Origin: Lachnospiraceae bacterium
Lineage (GTDB): Bacteria; Bacillota; Clostridia; Lachnospirales; Lachnospiraceae
Assembly (NCBI GenBank): GCA_004557975.1
Contig: SFEV01000055.1
Coordinates: 1 to 16,695 of the forward strand
Reading direction: 5' to 3'
DNA length: 16,695 nucleotides
Shown here: piece by piece, positions 1 through 6,610 of the stretch
Numbering within the stretch: position 1 is the first letter of the stretch
How the letters are laid out: each line of letters opens with the position of its first letter
Notes under the pieces: model-generated
The model's database searches: none
What the model was told of the DNA's origin: nothing
The model's input: only the letters and a program-made list of their open reading frames with translations
Translations under genes and position numbers: made by a program

Positions 1-31
1 TAAAACCGATGCATTTGCAGCTGGATTCCAT
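1..31 (-). CDS. Unknown protein, N-terminal fragment cut by window edge
   Basis: An ATG at 31 on the minus strand reads MESSCKCIGF and runs off the left edge. A good ribosome site, AGGAG (complement of 38-42), lies 6 nt upstream, and a TATAAT on the same strand (70-65) is suitably placed for transcription. The gene is therefore divergent from aroC. Only ten residues are visible, with two Cys in the first seven, so no family can be assigned. Confidence 0.5.
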   Translation of the reverse strand, partial: MESSCKCIGF

Positions 32-60
32 GACTCTCTCCTGCTCTGTAATCAATATCT

Positions 61-76
61 CCATATTATAATATGG
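61..76. promoter_or_regulatory. 16-bp perfect palindrome holding a -10 box on each strand
   Basis: CCATATTATAATATGG is a perfect palindrome with no spacer. It contains TATAAT on both strands (67-72 plus, 70-65 minus). It sits 30 bp upstream of the leftward start at 31, where a -10 element is expected. No convincing -35 box is visible for either direction. It may be the promoter of the leftward gene, an operator, or both. Confidence 0.4.
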
Positions 77-111
77 GGACAGCGATGCATGTGCGACCTT
101 TGTTTTTAAAT

Positions 112-140
112 TTGCTTGCCTTTACAAGGGATTTTATACT
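112..140 (+). promoter_or_regulatory. Possible aroC promoter
   Basis: TTGCTT (112-117), a 17-bp gap and TATACT (135-140); a second TATACT overlaps at 140-145. This lies about 40 bp upstream of the aroC start. The -35 box matches only at TTG, so the call is moderate. Confidence 0.4.
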
Positions 141-181
141 ATACTGGTTGAAAATCGAATGCAGAAAGAGGGAAATGATAT

Positions 182-1297
182 ATGGCAGGTTCAACATTTG
201 GAACCATTTTCAGAATAAGTACCTGGGGAGAATCCCACGGAAAAGGCATAGGGGTTGTGGTTGACGGATGCCCGGCAGGAATCACACTTTCGGAAGACGA
301 CATCCAGAAGGAGCTTGACAGGAGAAAACCGGGACAGAACAGATATACCACTGCCCGCTCGGAATCGGACAGTGTGGAAATCCTCTCCGGTGTTTTTGAG
401 GGTAAAACGACAGGTACTCCGATCTCTCTGCTGGTGCGAAATCAGGATCAGCGCTCCAGAGATTACGGAAACATTTCAGAGCTGTACCGTCCGGGCCACG
501 CAGATATTACTTTTGACCGGAAATACGGGTTCCGTGATTATCGCGGAGGCGGACGTTCCTCAGGCAGAGAAACGATTGGCCGTGTGGCAGCCGGAGCAGT
601 GGCCAAAAGGCTGCTTGCGGAGCTTGGCATCACTGTGAACGCCTACGTCAGCCAGATCGGTCCTGTTTCCATTGACCGTGACAGGATGGATCTCTCCTTT
701 GCGGAAAAAAGTCCGGTGCGAATGCCGGATGAAGAAGCGTCAGAAAGGGCTTCCGCTTATCTGGAGGAGTGCATGAGAGCACAGGATTCCAGCGGCGGCG
801 TCATTGAATGCGTGGCATCAGGCCTTCCTGCCGGTCTGGGAGAAACTGTATTTGACAAGCTGGACGCAGATCTTGCAAAGGCAGTCATGTCCATCGGAGC
901 CGTAAAGGCAGTGGAGATCGGTGACGGCATACAGGTGGCTTCCCGAAGAGGATCGGAAAACAATGACTGCTACCAGAGGGCTGAGGATGGTACTGTCTGC
1001 AAGGCAACAAATCACAGCGGAGGTATTCTCGGCGGCATGAGCGACGGTTCACCGCTGTTTCTGCGCGCCTCCTTCAAGCCCACCCCATCTATCGCGCAGC
1101 TGCAGTCCATGCTTGGCCGTGACGGCGCATGTCACCAGGAATCGATCCACGGACGTCACGACCCGATTATCGTTGCCCGCGCTGTCCCGGTGGTGGAGGC
1201 GATGACCATGCTCACCATCGCAGATCATCTCCTGATCAATATGAGCGCCCGGATGGATTATCTGAAAAAAGTGTATCAGAAAGATAATGAATGTTAA
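182..1297 (+). CDS. aroC: Chorismate synthase
   Basis: Converts 5-enolpyruvylshikimate-3-phosphate to chorismate, the last step of the shikimate pathway; the family needs reduced FMN. The 371 residues match the usual family length. Signatures seen: GESHG at 16-20 with His19, RPGHAD with His106 (the two catalytic His of the family), the Arg/Gly-rich RGGGRSSGRET stretch at 121-131, and a C-terminal GRHDP motif followed by the AVPVVEAM block. The start at 182 is chosen because residues 1-20 align with the conserved N terminus; an AAAGAGGG ribosome site (165-172) lies just upstream. No other aro gene is adjacent, so it appears to be a single-gene unit closed by the hairpin at 1313-1365. Confidence 0.97.
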   Translation: MAGSTFGTIFRISTWGESHGKGIGVVVDGCPAGITLSEDDIQKELDRRKPGQNRYTTARSESDSVEILSGVFEGKTTGTPISLLVRNQDQRSRDYGNISELYRPGHADITFDRKYGFRDYRGGGRSSGRETIGRVAAGAVAKRLLAELGITVNAYVSQIGPVSIDRDRMDLSFAEKSPVRMPDEEASERASAYLEECMRAQDSSGGVIECVASGLPAGLGETVFDKLDADLAKAVMSIGAVKAVEIGDGIQVASRRGSENNDCYQRAEDGTVCKATNHSGGILGGMSDGSPLFLRASFKPTPSIAQLQSMLGRDGACHQESIHGRHDPIIVARAVPVVEAMTMLTIADHLLINMSARMDYLKKVYQKDNEC

Positions 1298-1312
1298 AGA
1301 GTCTCTGTCAGC

Positions 1313-1365
1313 AAAAAGCTGCCGCGGACGATGGAGAATATCACATCAGTCTGTCGGCAGCTTTT
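1313..1365. terminator. Bidirectional terminator between aroC and the lactonase gene
   Basis: AAAAGCTGCCG (from 1314) pairs with CGGCAGCTTTT (1355-1365). The stem extends inward through CGGAC/GTCTG after a bulged T. Ts follow on the plus strand and the A tract at 1313-1317 gives a U tract on the minus strand, so it can end both convergent genes. Confidence 0.8.
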
Positions 1366-1377
1366 GTCTTTGAAAGC

Positions 1378-2433
1378 TTACTGTACCTTTGAGATCAGAA
1401 TACAGTTCGGCGTATCTATTTTCAGAGGTCTTCCTTTCATCACAAGGAGACCCTTGTCGTAATCAATGGTAAAGAAACGGATCTCATTCGTCTCATGGTT
1501 CAGCACAACGAGAGTTTTCTCGCCCGGGAATACGTCGATATCCTTTGGATAATCGCCGCTGATGGGCAGGCAGCACAGTCTCGTCAGCAATCCTGTCTCC
1601 TGGTCGATACGGAATACGGCAACCGTATTCTCTCCTGCCGTGGAACAGTACAGATACCTGCCGCTGGGAGCAAGCTTCATACCACAGCATGCACTTCCGC
1701 GGGAATCCTTGTCCCGCAGAACGGAGATTTCCTGAATCTTCTCAAAATCCGGAGACTTTCCGGAACCGTCATATCTGTACACACAGACTTCGTTGGTAAG
1801 CTCAGCATTGATGTATGCGAACTTCCCATCCCTGCTGAAGGTCAGCAGACGCGGGCCGGAATCAAGCTTGCAGCGAAGGATATCATACAGCTTCAGCTTT
1901 CCGTTTTTCTCATTGACTTTGTACAGCTTTACCTGATCAATGCCGTTGTCTACGGCACAGAGATATTTGTCATCCGGTGTAGGGATCACACAGCTTACGT
2001 GGGGGCGGAAATTCCGCTCTGCAACACTGCCGAGACCCTTGTGGAAAATGCCGTCCATCACAGAGCCAAGACGTCCGTCCCTGTGGGTGTGAACGACAGT
2101 AACCTTGCCGTCATGATAGCCGCCGACATAAAGAAAGCGACCGTTCTTGTCGGTAGAAAGATAACATCCGCGCATACCGTCAATGCCGACCTGATTGATC
2201 GGTTCAAGACTGCCGTTGGGGAGGATCTTCAGCACCTCAACTCCCTCATCGGCAATTGAATAAAGGTATTTGCCATTATAGGATTTTACCATATGGGAGG
2301 CATTGTTGACCGGGACCACTTCCCGCTCTGTCATGATTCCCTCTTCTATGTCAATATCATACACATGGATTCCGATACTGCTTCCATGTGTATACGTACC
2401 AACGTACGCAACGTACTTTTCCTGTCCTTCCAT
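1378..2433 (-). CDS. Lactonase-family beta-propeller protein (6-phosphogluconolactonase-like)
   Basis: A 351-residue protein of the bacterial lactonase family with a seven-bladed propeller fold (PF10282 type). The family includes Pgl, which hydrolyses 6-phosphogluconolactone in the oxidative pentose phosphate pathway, but many members have no tested substrate. The N-terminal YVGTYT (10-15), then repeated blade-like segments such as HVSCVIPTPDDKYL and the late GDYPKDIDVFPGEKTLVVLN, are characteristic. No signal peptide is seen, so it is cytoplasmic. An upstream in-frame ATG at 2511 would add 26 residues but lies inside the -10 box of the promoter; the ATG at 2433 has AGGAGG just upstream and begins the conserved domain. 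No other pentose phosphate gene is nearby, so the substrate is inferred. Confidence 0.85.
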   Translation of the reverse strand: MEGQEKYVAYVGTYTHGSSIGIHVYDIDIEEGIMTEREVVPVNNASHMVKSYNGKYLYSIADEGVEVLKILPNGSLEPINQVGIDGMRGCYLSTDKNGRFLYVGGYHDGKVTVVHTHRDGRLGSVMDGIFHKGLGSVAERNFRPHVSCVIPTPDDKYLCAVDNGIDQVKLYKVNEKNGKLKLYDILRCKLDSGPRLLTFSRDGKFAYINAELTNEVCVYRYDGSGKSPDFEKIQEISVLRDKDSRGSACCGMKLAPSGRYLYCSTAGENTVAVFRIDQETGLLTRLCCLPISGDYPKDIDVFPGEKTLVVLNHETNEIRFFTIDYDKGLLVMKGRPLKIDTPNCILISKVQ

Positions 2434-2506
2434 CGTGAAAACCTCCTGTTTATCAGCTTTGTAAAAGCCTCCGGTCCGTGGGACGGCAGCTTCGCGTCTC
2501 TGATAA

Positions 2507-2535
2507 ATCATATCACATATGGGTCACTTTGTTAA
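2507..2535 (-). promoter_or_regulatory. Promoter of the lactonase gene
   Basis: On the minus strand, TTAACA (2535-2530), exactly 17 bp, then TATGAT (2512-2507). Transcription would start near 2500, leaving a leader of about 65 nt with the GGAGG site. This also excludes the in-frame ATG at 2511. Confidence 0.75.
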
Positions 2536-2566
2536 GTAAAATACTTGAAAAACTTGATAAAATCTA

Positions 2567-2594
2567 TTGACACTGTCAGAGCGTCAGGTATAAT
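2567..2594 (+). promoter_or_regulatory. Promoter of the flavin reductase/rluA pair, with overlapping inverted repeat
   Basis: TTGACA (2567-2572), 16 bp, TATAAT (2589-2594), ideal for sigma-A. An inverted repeat TGACA-C-TGTCA (2568-2578) overlaps the -35 box, and GTCAG occurs twice (2575-2579 and 2583-2587) within the spacer. The repeats could be an operator for a TetR- or MarR-like repressor, but no such regulator is encoded nearby. Confidence 0.75.
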
Positions 2595-2622
2595 CATGGT
2601 AATATTCTGAGGAGGTAAAATC

Positions 2623-3159
2623 ATGTTTACGGAAATCAAAACTACAGAATTAAAGGATAATCCTTTCGACCTGATCGGCGCTCAGTGGCTGCTTGTAACG
2701 GCCGGCCGGGAGGATGGAAGCTGCAATACCATGACCGCGTCCTGGGGTGGGCTTGGTGTCATGTGGGGAAAGGACGTCGCATTTCTTGTGATTCGCCCGC
2801 AGCGCTACACAAAGGAATTCATCGACAGCTCCCGGACTCTCTCACTCTCTGTGCTCCCGAAAGGAAGAATGCAGGATTATGCGTATCTCGGCCGTGTATC
2901 CGGACGTGACGAAGACAAGATTAAAAAGGCTGGCCTGACTGTTGCCCACGACGGTGAGACTCCTTACATTGCAGACGCGCGCCTCGTGATGATCTGTGAA
3001 AAAATGTTTGCGCAGCCTTACACGCCGGATGCATTTCTCGACGGGACGCTGCTGGATCGCTGGTATCCGGAGAAGGATTACCACACTCTGTATATCTGCG
3101 AAATCAAAAAGGTGCTTCTAAACGAGGAAGCTAAAGCTCCGGAAGCGCCGGAAGACTGA
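2623..3159 (+). CDS. Flavin reductase-like FMN-binding protein
   Basis: A 178-residue protein of the flavin reductase/flavoredoxin split-barrel family (PF01613 type), whose members bind FMN and pass electrons from NAD(P)H or ferredoxin-like donors. Matching features are NTMTASWGG at 35-43, typical of the FMN phosphate-binding region, and RPQRYTKEFID at 58-68. It is soluble, with no signal peptide. A textbook GAGGAGG ribosome site (2609-2615) lies 7 nt before the start. rluA follows after 6 nt, so the two are probably co-transcribed, although no functional link is obvious. The electron acceptor cannot be told from sequence; its very strong promoter with possible operator suggests inducible expression. 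Confidence 0.85.
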   Translation: MFTEIKTTELKDNPFDLIGAQWLLVTAGREDGSCNTMTASWGGLGVMWGKDVAFLVIRPQRYTKEFIDSSRTLSLSVLPKGRMQDYAYLGRVSGRDEDKIKKAGLTVAHDGETPYIADARLVMICEKMFAQPYTPDAFLDGTLLDRWYPEKDYHTLYICEIKKVLLNEEAKAPEAPED

Positions 3160-3165
3160 TCCTTC

Positions 3166-4116
3166 ATGACCAGGACACTGAAATGGCGGATCGAAACGCC
3201 CGATGAGGGCAAAAAGATCGAAGAATTTCTGCGGGAACACGGCTGTTCCCACCACGTGCTGACGCATCTGAAACGGACAGAAAATGGAATCTGCCGAAAC
3301 GGTCAGTGGGCGTACGCTAATCAGCGCCTGTGTAGCGGCGATCTTGTACAGATCCACATTACGGAGCAGGAATCATCTGAAAAAATAGTCCCGACTCCTC
3401 TTCCTCTTGATATCGTTTTTGAGGATGAGGACCTGATGGTCATCAACAAGTGCAGTGACACACCGATTCATCCATCCATTCACAATTATGACAACACACT
3501 GGCAAACGCTGTCATGTATTATTTTTCACAGCAGAATCTTCCTTTTGTGTACCGCTGTATCAATCGCCTTGACCGCGATACCAGCGGTCTGTTGATTGTC
3601 GCAAAAAACATGATGAGCGGGGCCATTCTGTCGCAGATGTCCTCGGCCCGTCGGATTCACCGGGAATATCTGACCATCGTGGAAGGTCGCCTGCCGGAAT
3701 ACGGCACCGTCGATGCGCCCATTGCGCGCCTTGACGGATCTGCGATTATGCGGTGCGTTGACTTTGAGCGGGGAGACCGTGCTGTGACACATTACAGGAG
3801 AATCGCCTGGTATCCTCTCCCGTCAGCGGAATGCGGAATCAGTCTCGCAGCCGTAAAGCTGGAGACCGGCCGCACCCATCAGATCCGTGTGCACATGAAA
3901 CATATCGGCCATCCGATGCTCGGAGATTTTCTGTACAATCCGGACAGCCTATCCGGCGGAATCACAAATATGAAACGCCAGGCGCTTCACTCTCACAAAT
4001 TGTCATTTTCTCATCCTGTCACCGGCGAAGAGATGAGTTTCACCTGTGATCTCCCGGAGGATATGAAGCTTGTGATCGGGGCCGGAGAAAAAGCTGCGGC
4101 GGAAACATTAAAGTAA
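3166..4116 (+). CDS. RluA-family 23S rRNA/tRNA pseudouridine synthase
   Basis: Isomerises uridine to pseudouridine in structured RNA. In the 316 residues, an S4-like RNA-binding segment covers roughly 10-65, followed by the catalytic domain from about 80. The active-site motif is NRLDRDTSG at 133-141 with catalytic Asp136; the family more often has His where Asn133 stands. The RNA-binding signature ETGRTHQIRVHM lies at 233-244 and HPMLGD at 249-254. Rlu members differ in target (RluC/RluD helices in 23S rRNA, or tRNA), and this cannot be settled from the sequence. No strong ribosome site is visible and the gap from the previous stop is 6 nt, so translation is probably coupled to the flavin reductase gene. 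Confidence 0.9.
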   Translation: MTRTLKWRIETPDEGKKIEEFLREHGCSHHVLTHLKRTENGICRNGQWAYANQRLCSGDLVQIHITEQESSEKIVPTPLPLDIVFEDEDLMVINKCSDTPIHPSIHNYDNTLANAVMYYFSQQNLPFVYRCINRLDRDTSGLLIVAKNMMSGAILSQMSSARRIHREYLTIVEGRLPEYGTVDAPIARLDGSAIMRCVDFERGDRAVTHYRRIAWYPLPSAECGISLAAVKLETGRTHQIRVHMKHIGHPMLGDFLYNPDSLSGGITNMKRQALHSHKLSFSHPVTGEEMSFTCDLPEDMKLVIGAGEKAAAETLK

Positions 4117-4127
4117 ACGTAAGAAGA

Positions 4128-4192
4128 AGTCCCCACCCGCCTCTTAATGCTAAGCATTTGAAGTGGGGGACTCACTAGATTCGCTTAAAAAA
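4128..4192 (+). repeat. Orphan hairpin element A (IS200/IS605 right-end-like)
   Basis: AGTCCCCAC (4128-4136) pairs with GTGGGGGACT (4163-4172), with an inner stem AATGC-TAA-GCATT. It ends in GGGACT followed by a tail reaching GATTCGCTTAA. A second copy of this layout lies at 9952-10010; from GGGACT onward 16 of 22 bases agree without gaps. The asymmetric CCCCACCC/GGTGGGGGACT hairpin resembles, from memory, the right-end hairpins of clostridial IS200/IS605-TnpB elements. No transposase or tnpB remnant adjoins it. It starts 11 nt after the rluA stop and may also help end that transcript, though no T tract follows directly. Confidence 0.45.
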
Positions 4193-4229
4193 TCAGCCCT
4201 GCATACCTTTGCGAAAAAGATGGCAGGGC
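4187..4229 (-). terminator. trpS: trpS terminator
   Basis: On the minus strand GCCCTGC (4229-4223) pairs with GCAGGGC (4202-4196), followed by TGA and six Ts (4192-4187). It lies about 40 nt past the trpS stop and partly overlaps the tail of hairpin element A. Confidence 0.85.
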
Positions 4230-4266
4230 CGATATTTCTTAACTGATATTGCTTAAATGATATCTC

Positions 4267-5271
4267 CTAGCGGATTCTCTCGGGGAATCCGACTTTTTTC
4301 TGTACTTTGCGCAGAGTCTTGGCTGCATAGTAGCCTGCCTTCTCCGCATTGTTCTTGATCACGCTGTCAATATATGATTTGTCCTTTTCCAGCTCCCGCA
4401 CACGTGCCTGAAGAGGCTCGAGTACAGATACGACAGCTTCTCCTACGGCCTCTTTAAACTGTCCGTAGCCGCAGCCGGTAAATTCTCTGACAGTCTCCTC
4501 CGGAGTTTTGTTCAGGCATGCACAGTATATGTCGATGAGATTGCGCAGACCGGGCTGCTCCTCACTGTAGCGGATCTCGCCGAGAGAATCCGTCACTGCT
4601 CTCTTACATTTCCTGCGGATGGTATCAGGATCATCCATCAGATAGATGCTGGCATTGGGATTTTCGTCTGATTTGCTCATCTTTTTGGACGGATCCTGAA
4701 GGCTCATGATCTTCGCTCCTGTCTTTCCGATATAAGCCTCCGGTACGGTAAACACATCGCCGTAAATTCCGTTGAAACGCTGTGCAATATCGCGGGTCAG
4801 CTCCAGATGCTGCATCTGGTCGATGCCCACCGGTACAACGTCTGCCTGGTACAGAAGAATATCAGCCGCCATCAGCACAGGATAAGTGAACAGACCTGCA
4901 TTGATATTGTCTGCATGCTTTGCGGCTTTGTCCTTGAACTGGGTCATACGGTTCAATTCACCCATATATGTAAAGCAGTTCAGTATCCATGCAAGCTCTG
5001 CGTGGGCAGAAACATGGGACTGATAATAAATACAGTTCTTTTCCGGATCCAGTCCTGCAGCAATATACAACGTCAGCAAAGCGCGGGCTCTCTTGCGCAG
5101 TGTGGCAGGATCCTGTCTCACTGTAATGGAGTGCATATCAACTACAGAATAAAAGCATTCATATTCATCACTCAGCTTTACCCAGTTTTTCAAAGCGCCG
5201 AGATAATTGCCCAATGTCAGAGATCCTGTTGACTGCATGCCGCTGAACAGGACTTTTTTATTGTCGATCAT
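4267..5271 (-). CDS. trpS: Tryptophanyl-tRNA synthetase
   Basis: Charges tRNA-Trp with tryptophan; class I synthetase, cytoplasmic. The 334 residues agree with the bacterial family. The HIGH-equivalent is TLGN at 19-22 within GSLTLGNYLGA; the second signature is KMSKS at 197-201. Other family marks are VDMHSIT (44-50) and GIDQMQHLELTRDIAQRFN (149-167). The start at 5271 follows a GAGGAGG site (near 5278-5284). Firmicute trpS genes are often under T-box control, but the leader here is only about 65 nt between the promoter and the start, with no room for a T-box, so expression looks constitutive. It is transcribed away from luxS with promoters back to back. Confidence 0.97.
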   Translation of the reverse strand: MIDNKKVLFSGMQSTGSLTLGNYLGALKNWVKLSDEYECFYSVVDMHSITVRQDPATLRKRARALLTLYIAAGLDPEKNCIYYQSHVSAHAELAWILNCFTYMGELNRMTQFKDKAAKHADNINAGLFTYPVLMAADILLYQADVVPVGIDQMQHLELTRDIAQRFNGIYGDVFTVPEAYIGKTGAKIMSLQDPSKKMSKSDENPNASIYLMDDPDTIRRKCKRAVTDSLGEIRYSEEQPGLRNLIDIYCACLNKTPEETVREFTGCGYGQFKEAVGEAVVSVLEPLQARVRELEKDKSYIDSVIKNNAEKAGYYAAKTLRKVQKKVGFPERIR

Positions 5272-5347
5272 TTTTGTTCCTCCTCAAATTTTTCAGAAAA
5301 CAGCAGGCAGTATTCCGAAAATCTCCTCACTGTCTGATTCTTACGTG

Positions 5348-5376
5348 ATTTTATCATTTTCGTATAGTAAAGTCAA
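5348..5376 (-). promoter_or_regulatory. trpS: trpS promoter
   Basis: On the minus strand TTGACT (5376-5371), 17 bp, TAAAAT (5353-5348). It is divergent from the luxS promoter, whose -35 box begins 3 bp away, so RNA polymerases would compete for the site. Confidence 0.75.
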
Positions 5377-5378
5377 GG

Positions 5379-5407
5379 TTGTAAGAAAGTCCGTAATCTG
5401 CTAGAAT
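5379..5407 (+). promoter_or_regulatory. luxS: luxS promoter, extended -10
   Basis: TTGTAA (5379-5384), 17 bp, TAGAAT (5402-5407) preceded by TGC, an extended -10. Start of transcription near 5414 gives a leader of about 34 nt. An in-frame ATG at 5406 lies inside the -10 box and cannot be the start. Confidence 0.7.
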
Positions 5408-5447
5408 GCTATTAAGTAACAGCAAATATAAAGAAAGGAATACTACC

Positions 5448-5927
5448 ATGGAAAAAATAGCAAGCTTCACCATTGACCATATCAGACTGCTTCCGGGCCT
5501 CTACGTTTCCCGAAAGGATCATATCGGTGCAGAGACCGTCACCACCTTCGACATCCGGATGACGAAGCCCAACGGTGAGCCGGTGATGAATACGGCTGAG
5601 GTGCATACCATCGAGCACCTGGGTGCCACATTTTTGCGCAACCATAAGGAGTACGGCTCCAGAATCGTTTATTTCGGACCCATGGGGTGCCGGACCGGTT
5701 TTTACCTGCTTCTGGCAGGTGATTACGAATCAGAGGATATTGTTCCGCTGATGAGAGAAATGTTCGAATTTATCCGCGATTTCCGGGGAGAAGTGCCGGG
5801 AGCTGCTGCCAGGGACTGCGGAAATTATCTTGATATGAACCTGCCTATGGCCAATTATCTGGCTGATAAATACCTGCGTGAGGTCCTGACCGATATTACA
5901 GAGGAACGGCTGATTTATCCGCAGTAA
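5448..5927 (+). CDS. luxS: S-ribosylhomocysteine lyase (autoinducer-2 synthesis)
   Basis: Cleaves S-ribosylhomocysteine to homocysteine and the AI-2 precursor DPD, in the activated methyl cycle. The protein is 159 residues, standard for LuxS. The metal site is HTIEH with His53, Glu56 and His57, and the third ligand Cys124 in RDCGNYLDMNLP. The catalytic Cys81 is in GPMGCRTGFY. All key residues are present, so the enzyme should be active. The start at 5448 has an AAGGA ribosome site 8 nt upstream and gives the family N terminus. No pfs (SAH nucleosidase) gene is adjacent. It stands alone, bounded by its promoter and the terminator at 5931-5997. Confidence 0.97.
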   Translation: MEKIASFTIDHIRLLPGLYVSRKDHIGAETVTTFDIRMTKPNGEPVMNTAEVHTIEHLGATFLRNHKEYGSRIVYFGPMGCRTGFYLLLAGDYESEDIVPLMREMFEFIRDFRGEVPGAAARDCGNYLDMNLPMANYLADKYLREVLTDITEERLIYPQ

Positions 5928-5930
5928 TGC

Positions 5931-5997
5931 AAAAAACACCATCCGGTGATGCTGCCCTGAAAAGTCTTTTTCAGAAGCTCTGTACCGGATGGTGTTT
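5931..5997. terminator. Bidirectional terminator between luxS and the DUF5662 gene
   Basis: AAACACCATCCGGT (5934-5947) pairs perfectly over 14 bp with ACCGGATGGTGTTT (5984-5997). The loop holds a second hairpin, CTGAAAA/TTTTCAG. The A run 5931-5936 gives a U tract for the leftward transcript; the rightward side has only TTT. Confidence 0.85.
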
Positions 5998-6025
5998 GTC
6001 ATTGTTCATCTGTGGGCGCTCTGTT

Positions 6026-6610
6026 TCAGATCGGATATCCCCTGAGATAATATTCTTTCACAAAACGTATCAGTTCTTCCTCTCCTCTCTGATCCAGAAT
6101 CCGCAGCATTCCGTGGAGTTCCCTGGAGGTCTGCGGGTGGAGAAGGTAATGACCTTTTCCGTTCTCAAAATATTCAAGAGGGTCATGATCTGTATAATTG
6201 TCTTTATTATAATTCTTTGAGGCGCAGATCCGGTCCATCAGCATCTCAGCTACGTATCTGCGGGGCATCTGCACAGCCTGCAGAGGATACTTTTCTTCGC
6301 TTGGATGAAGGGCGTAATCCAGCCAGTACTCAAAATGATGTCTGTTTCTTCCCTTATGGTGCAGCCAGGCACCGGAATATCCCTTTGCACGGCGCTCTCC
6401 ATTATTGGGGCTGCTTTTCCCGTCATCGTAGTAGGCAAATCCCATCAGAAGCTCTGAGGGCATATATTTTGACATGTCATGCATTAGTCCCTGGCGGTAC
6501 AGTCCGATCCGGAAGCAGTGCTTCATGACGAGAAGTTTATGTTCTGTAATTGTTCTGAGATGCCCCTTCACCTTTTCGGGGGTAATCTGCTTAAATTCCT
6601 GCCGCATCAT
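6026..6610 (-). CDS. DUF5662-family protein
   Basis: A 194-residue protein of unknown function that I recognise as the DUF5662 family found in Clostridia. It is rich in His and acidic residues placed like metal ligands: His24, His31, HD at 44-45 in LMHDMSKY, HH at 84-85, HH at 91-92 and Glu94 in HHKGRNRHHFEYW. This recalls an HD-type metal site, but the link is only by pattern. It is soluble, with no signal peptide. It starts inside the 3' end of the GlgX-like gene (20-nt overlap; Met-Met start at 6610/6607 with GGAAGAG upstream), so translation is coupled, and it is the last gene of the exoA operon. Confidence 0.8.
   Translation of the reverse strand: MMRQEFKQITPEKVKGHLRTITEHKLLVMKHCFRIGLYRQGLMHDMSKYMPSELLMGFAYYDDGKSSPNNGERRAKGYSGAWLHHKGRNRHHFEYWLDYALHPSEEKYPLQAVQMPRRYVAEMLMDRICASKNYNKDNYTDHDPLEYFENGKGHYLLHPQTSRELHGMLRILDQRGEEELIRFVKEYYLRGYPI

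Noticed and set aside
1495..2259. 254-residue open frame on the plus strand
   Set aside because: It lies wholly antisense to the lactonase gene, has no ribosome site and shows no family signature.
2434..2511. 26-residue N-terminal extension of the lactonase
   Set aside because: Its ATG lies inside the -10 box, and GGAGG precedes the ATG at 2433.
5272..5447. Possible T-box leader for trpS
   Set aside because: The promoter leaves only about 65 nt of leader, with no T-box sequence or antiterminator structure.
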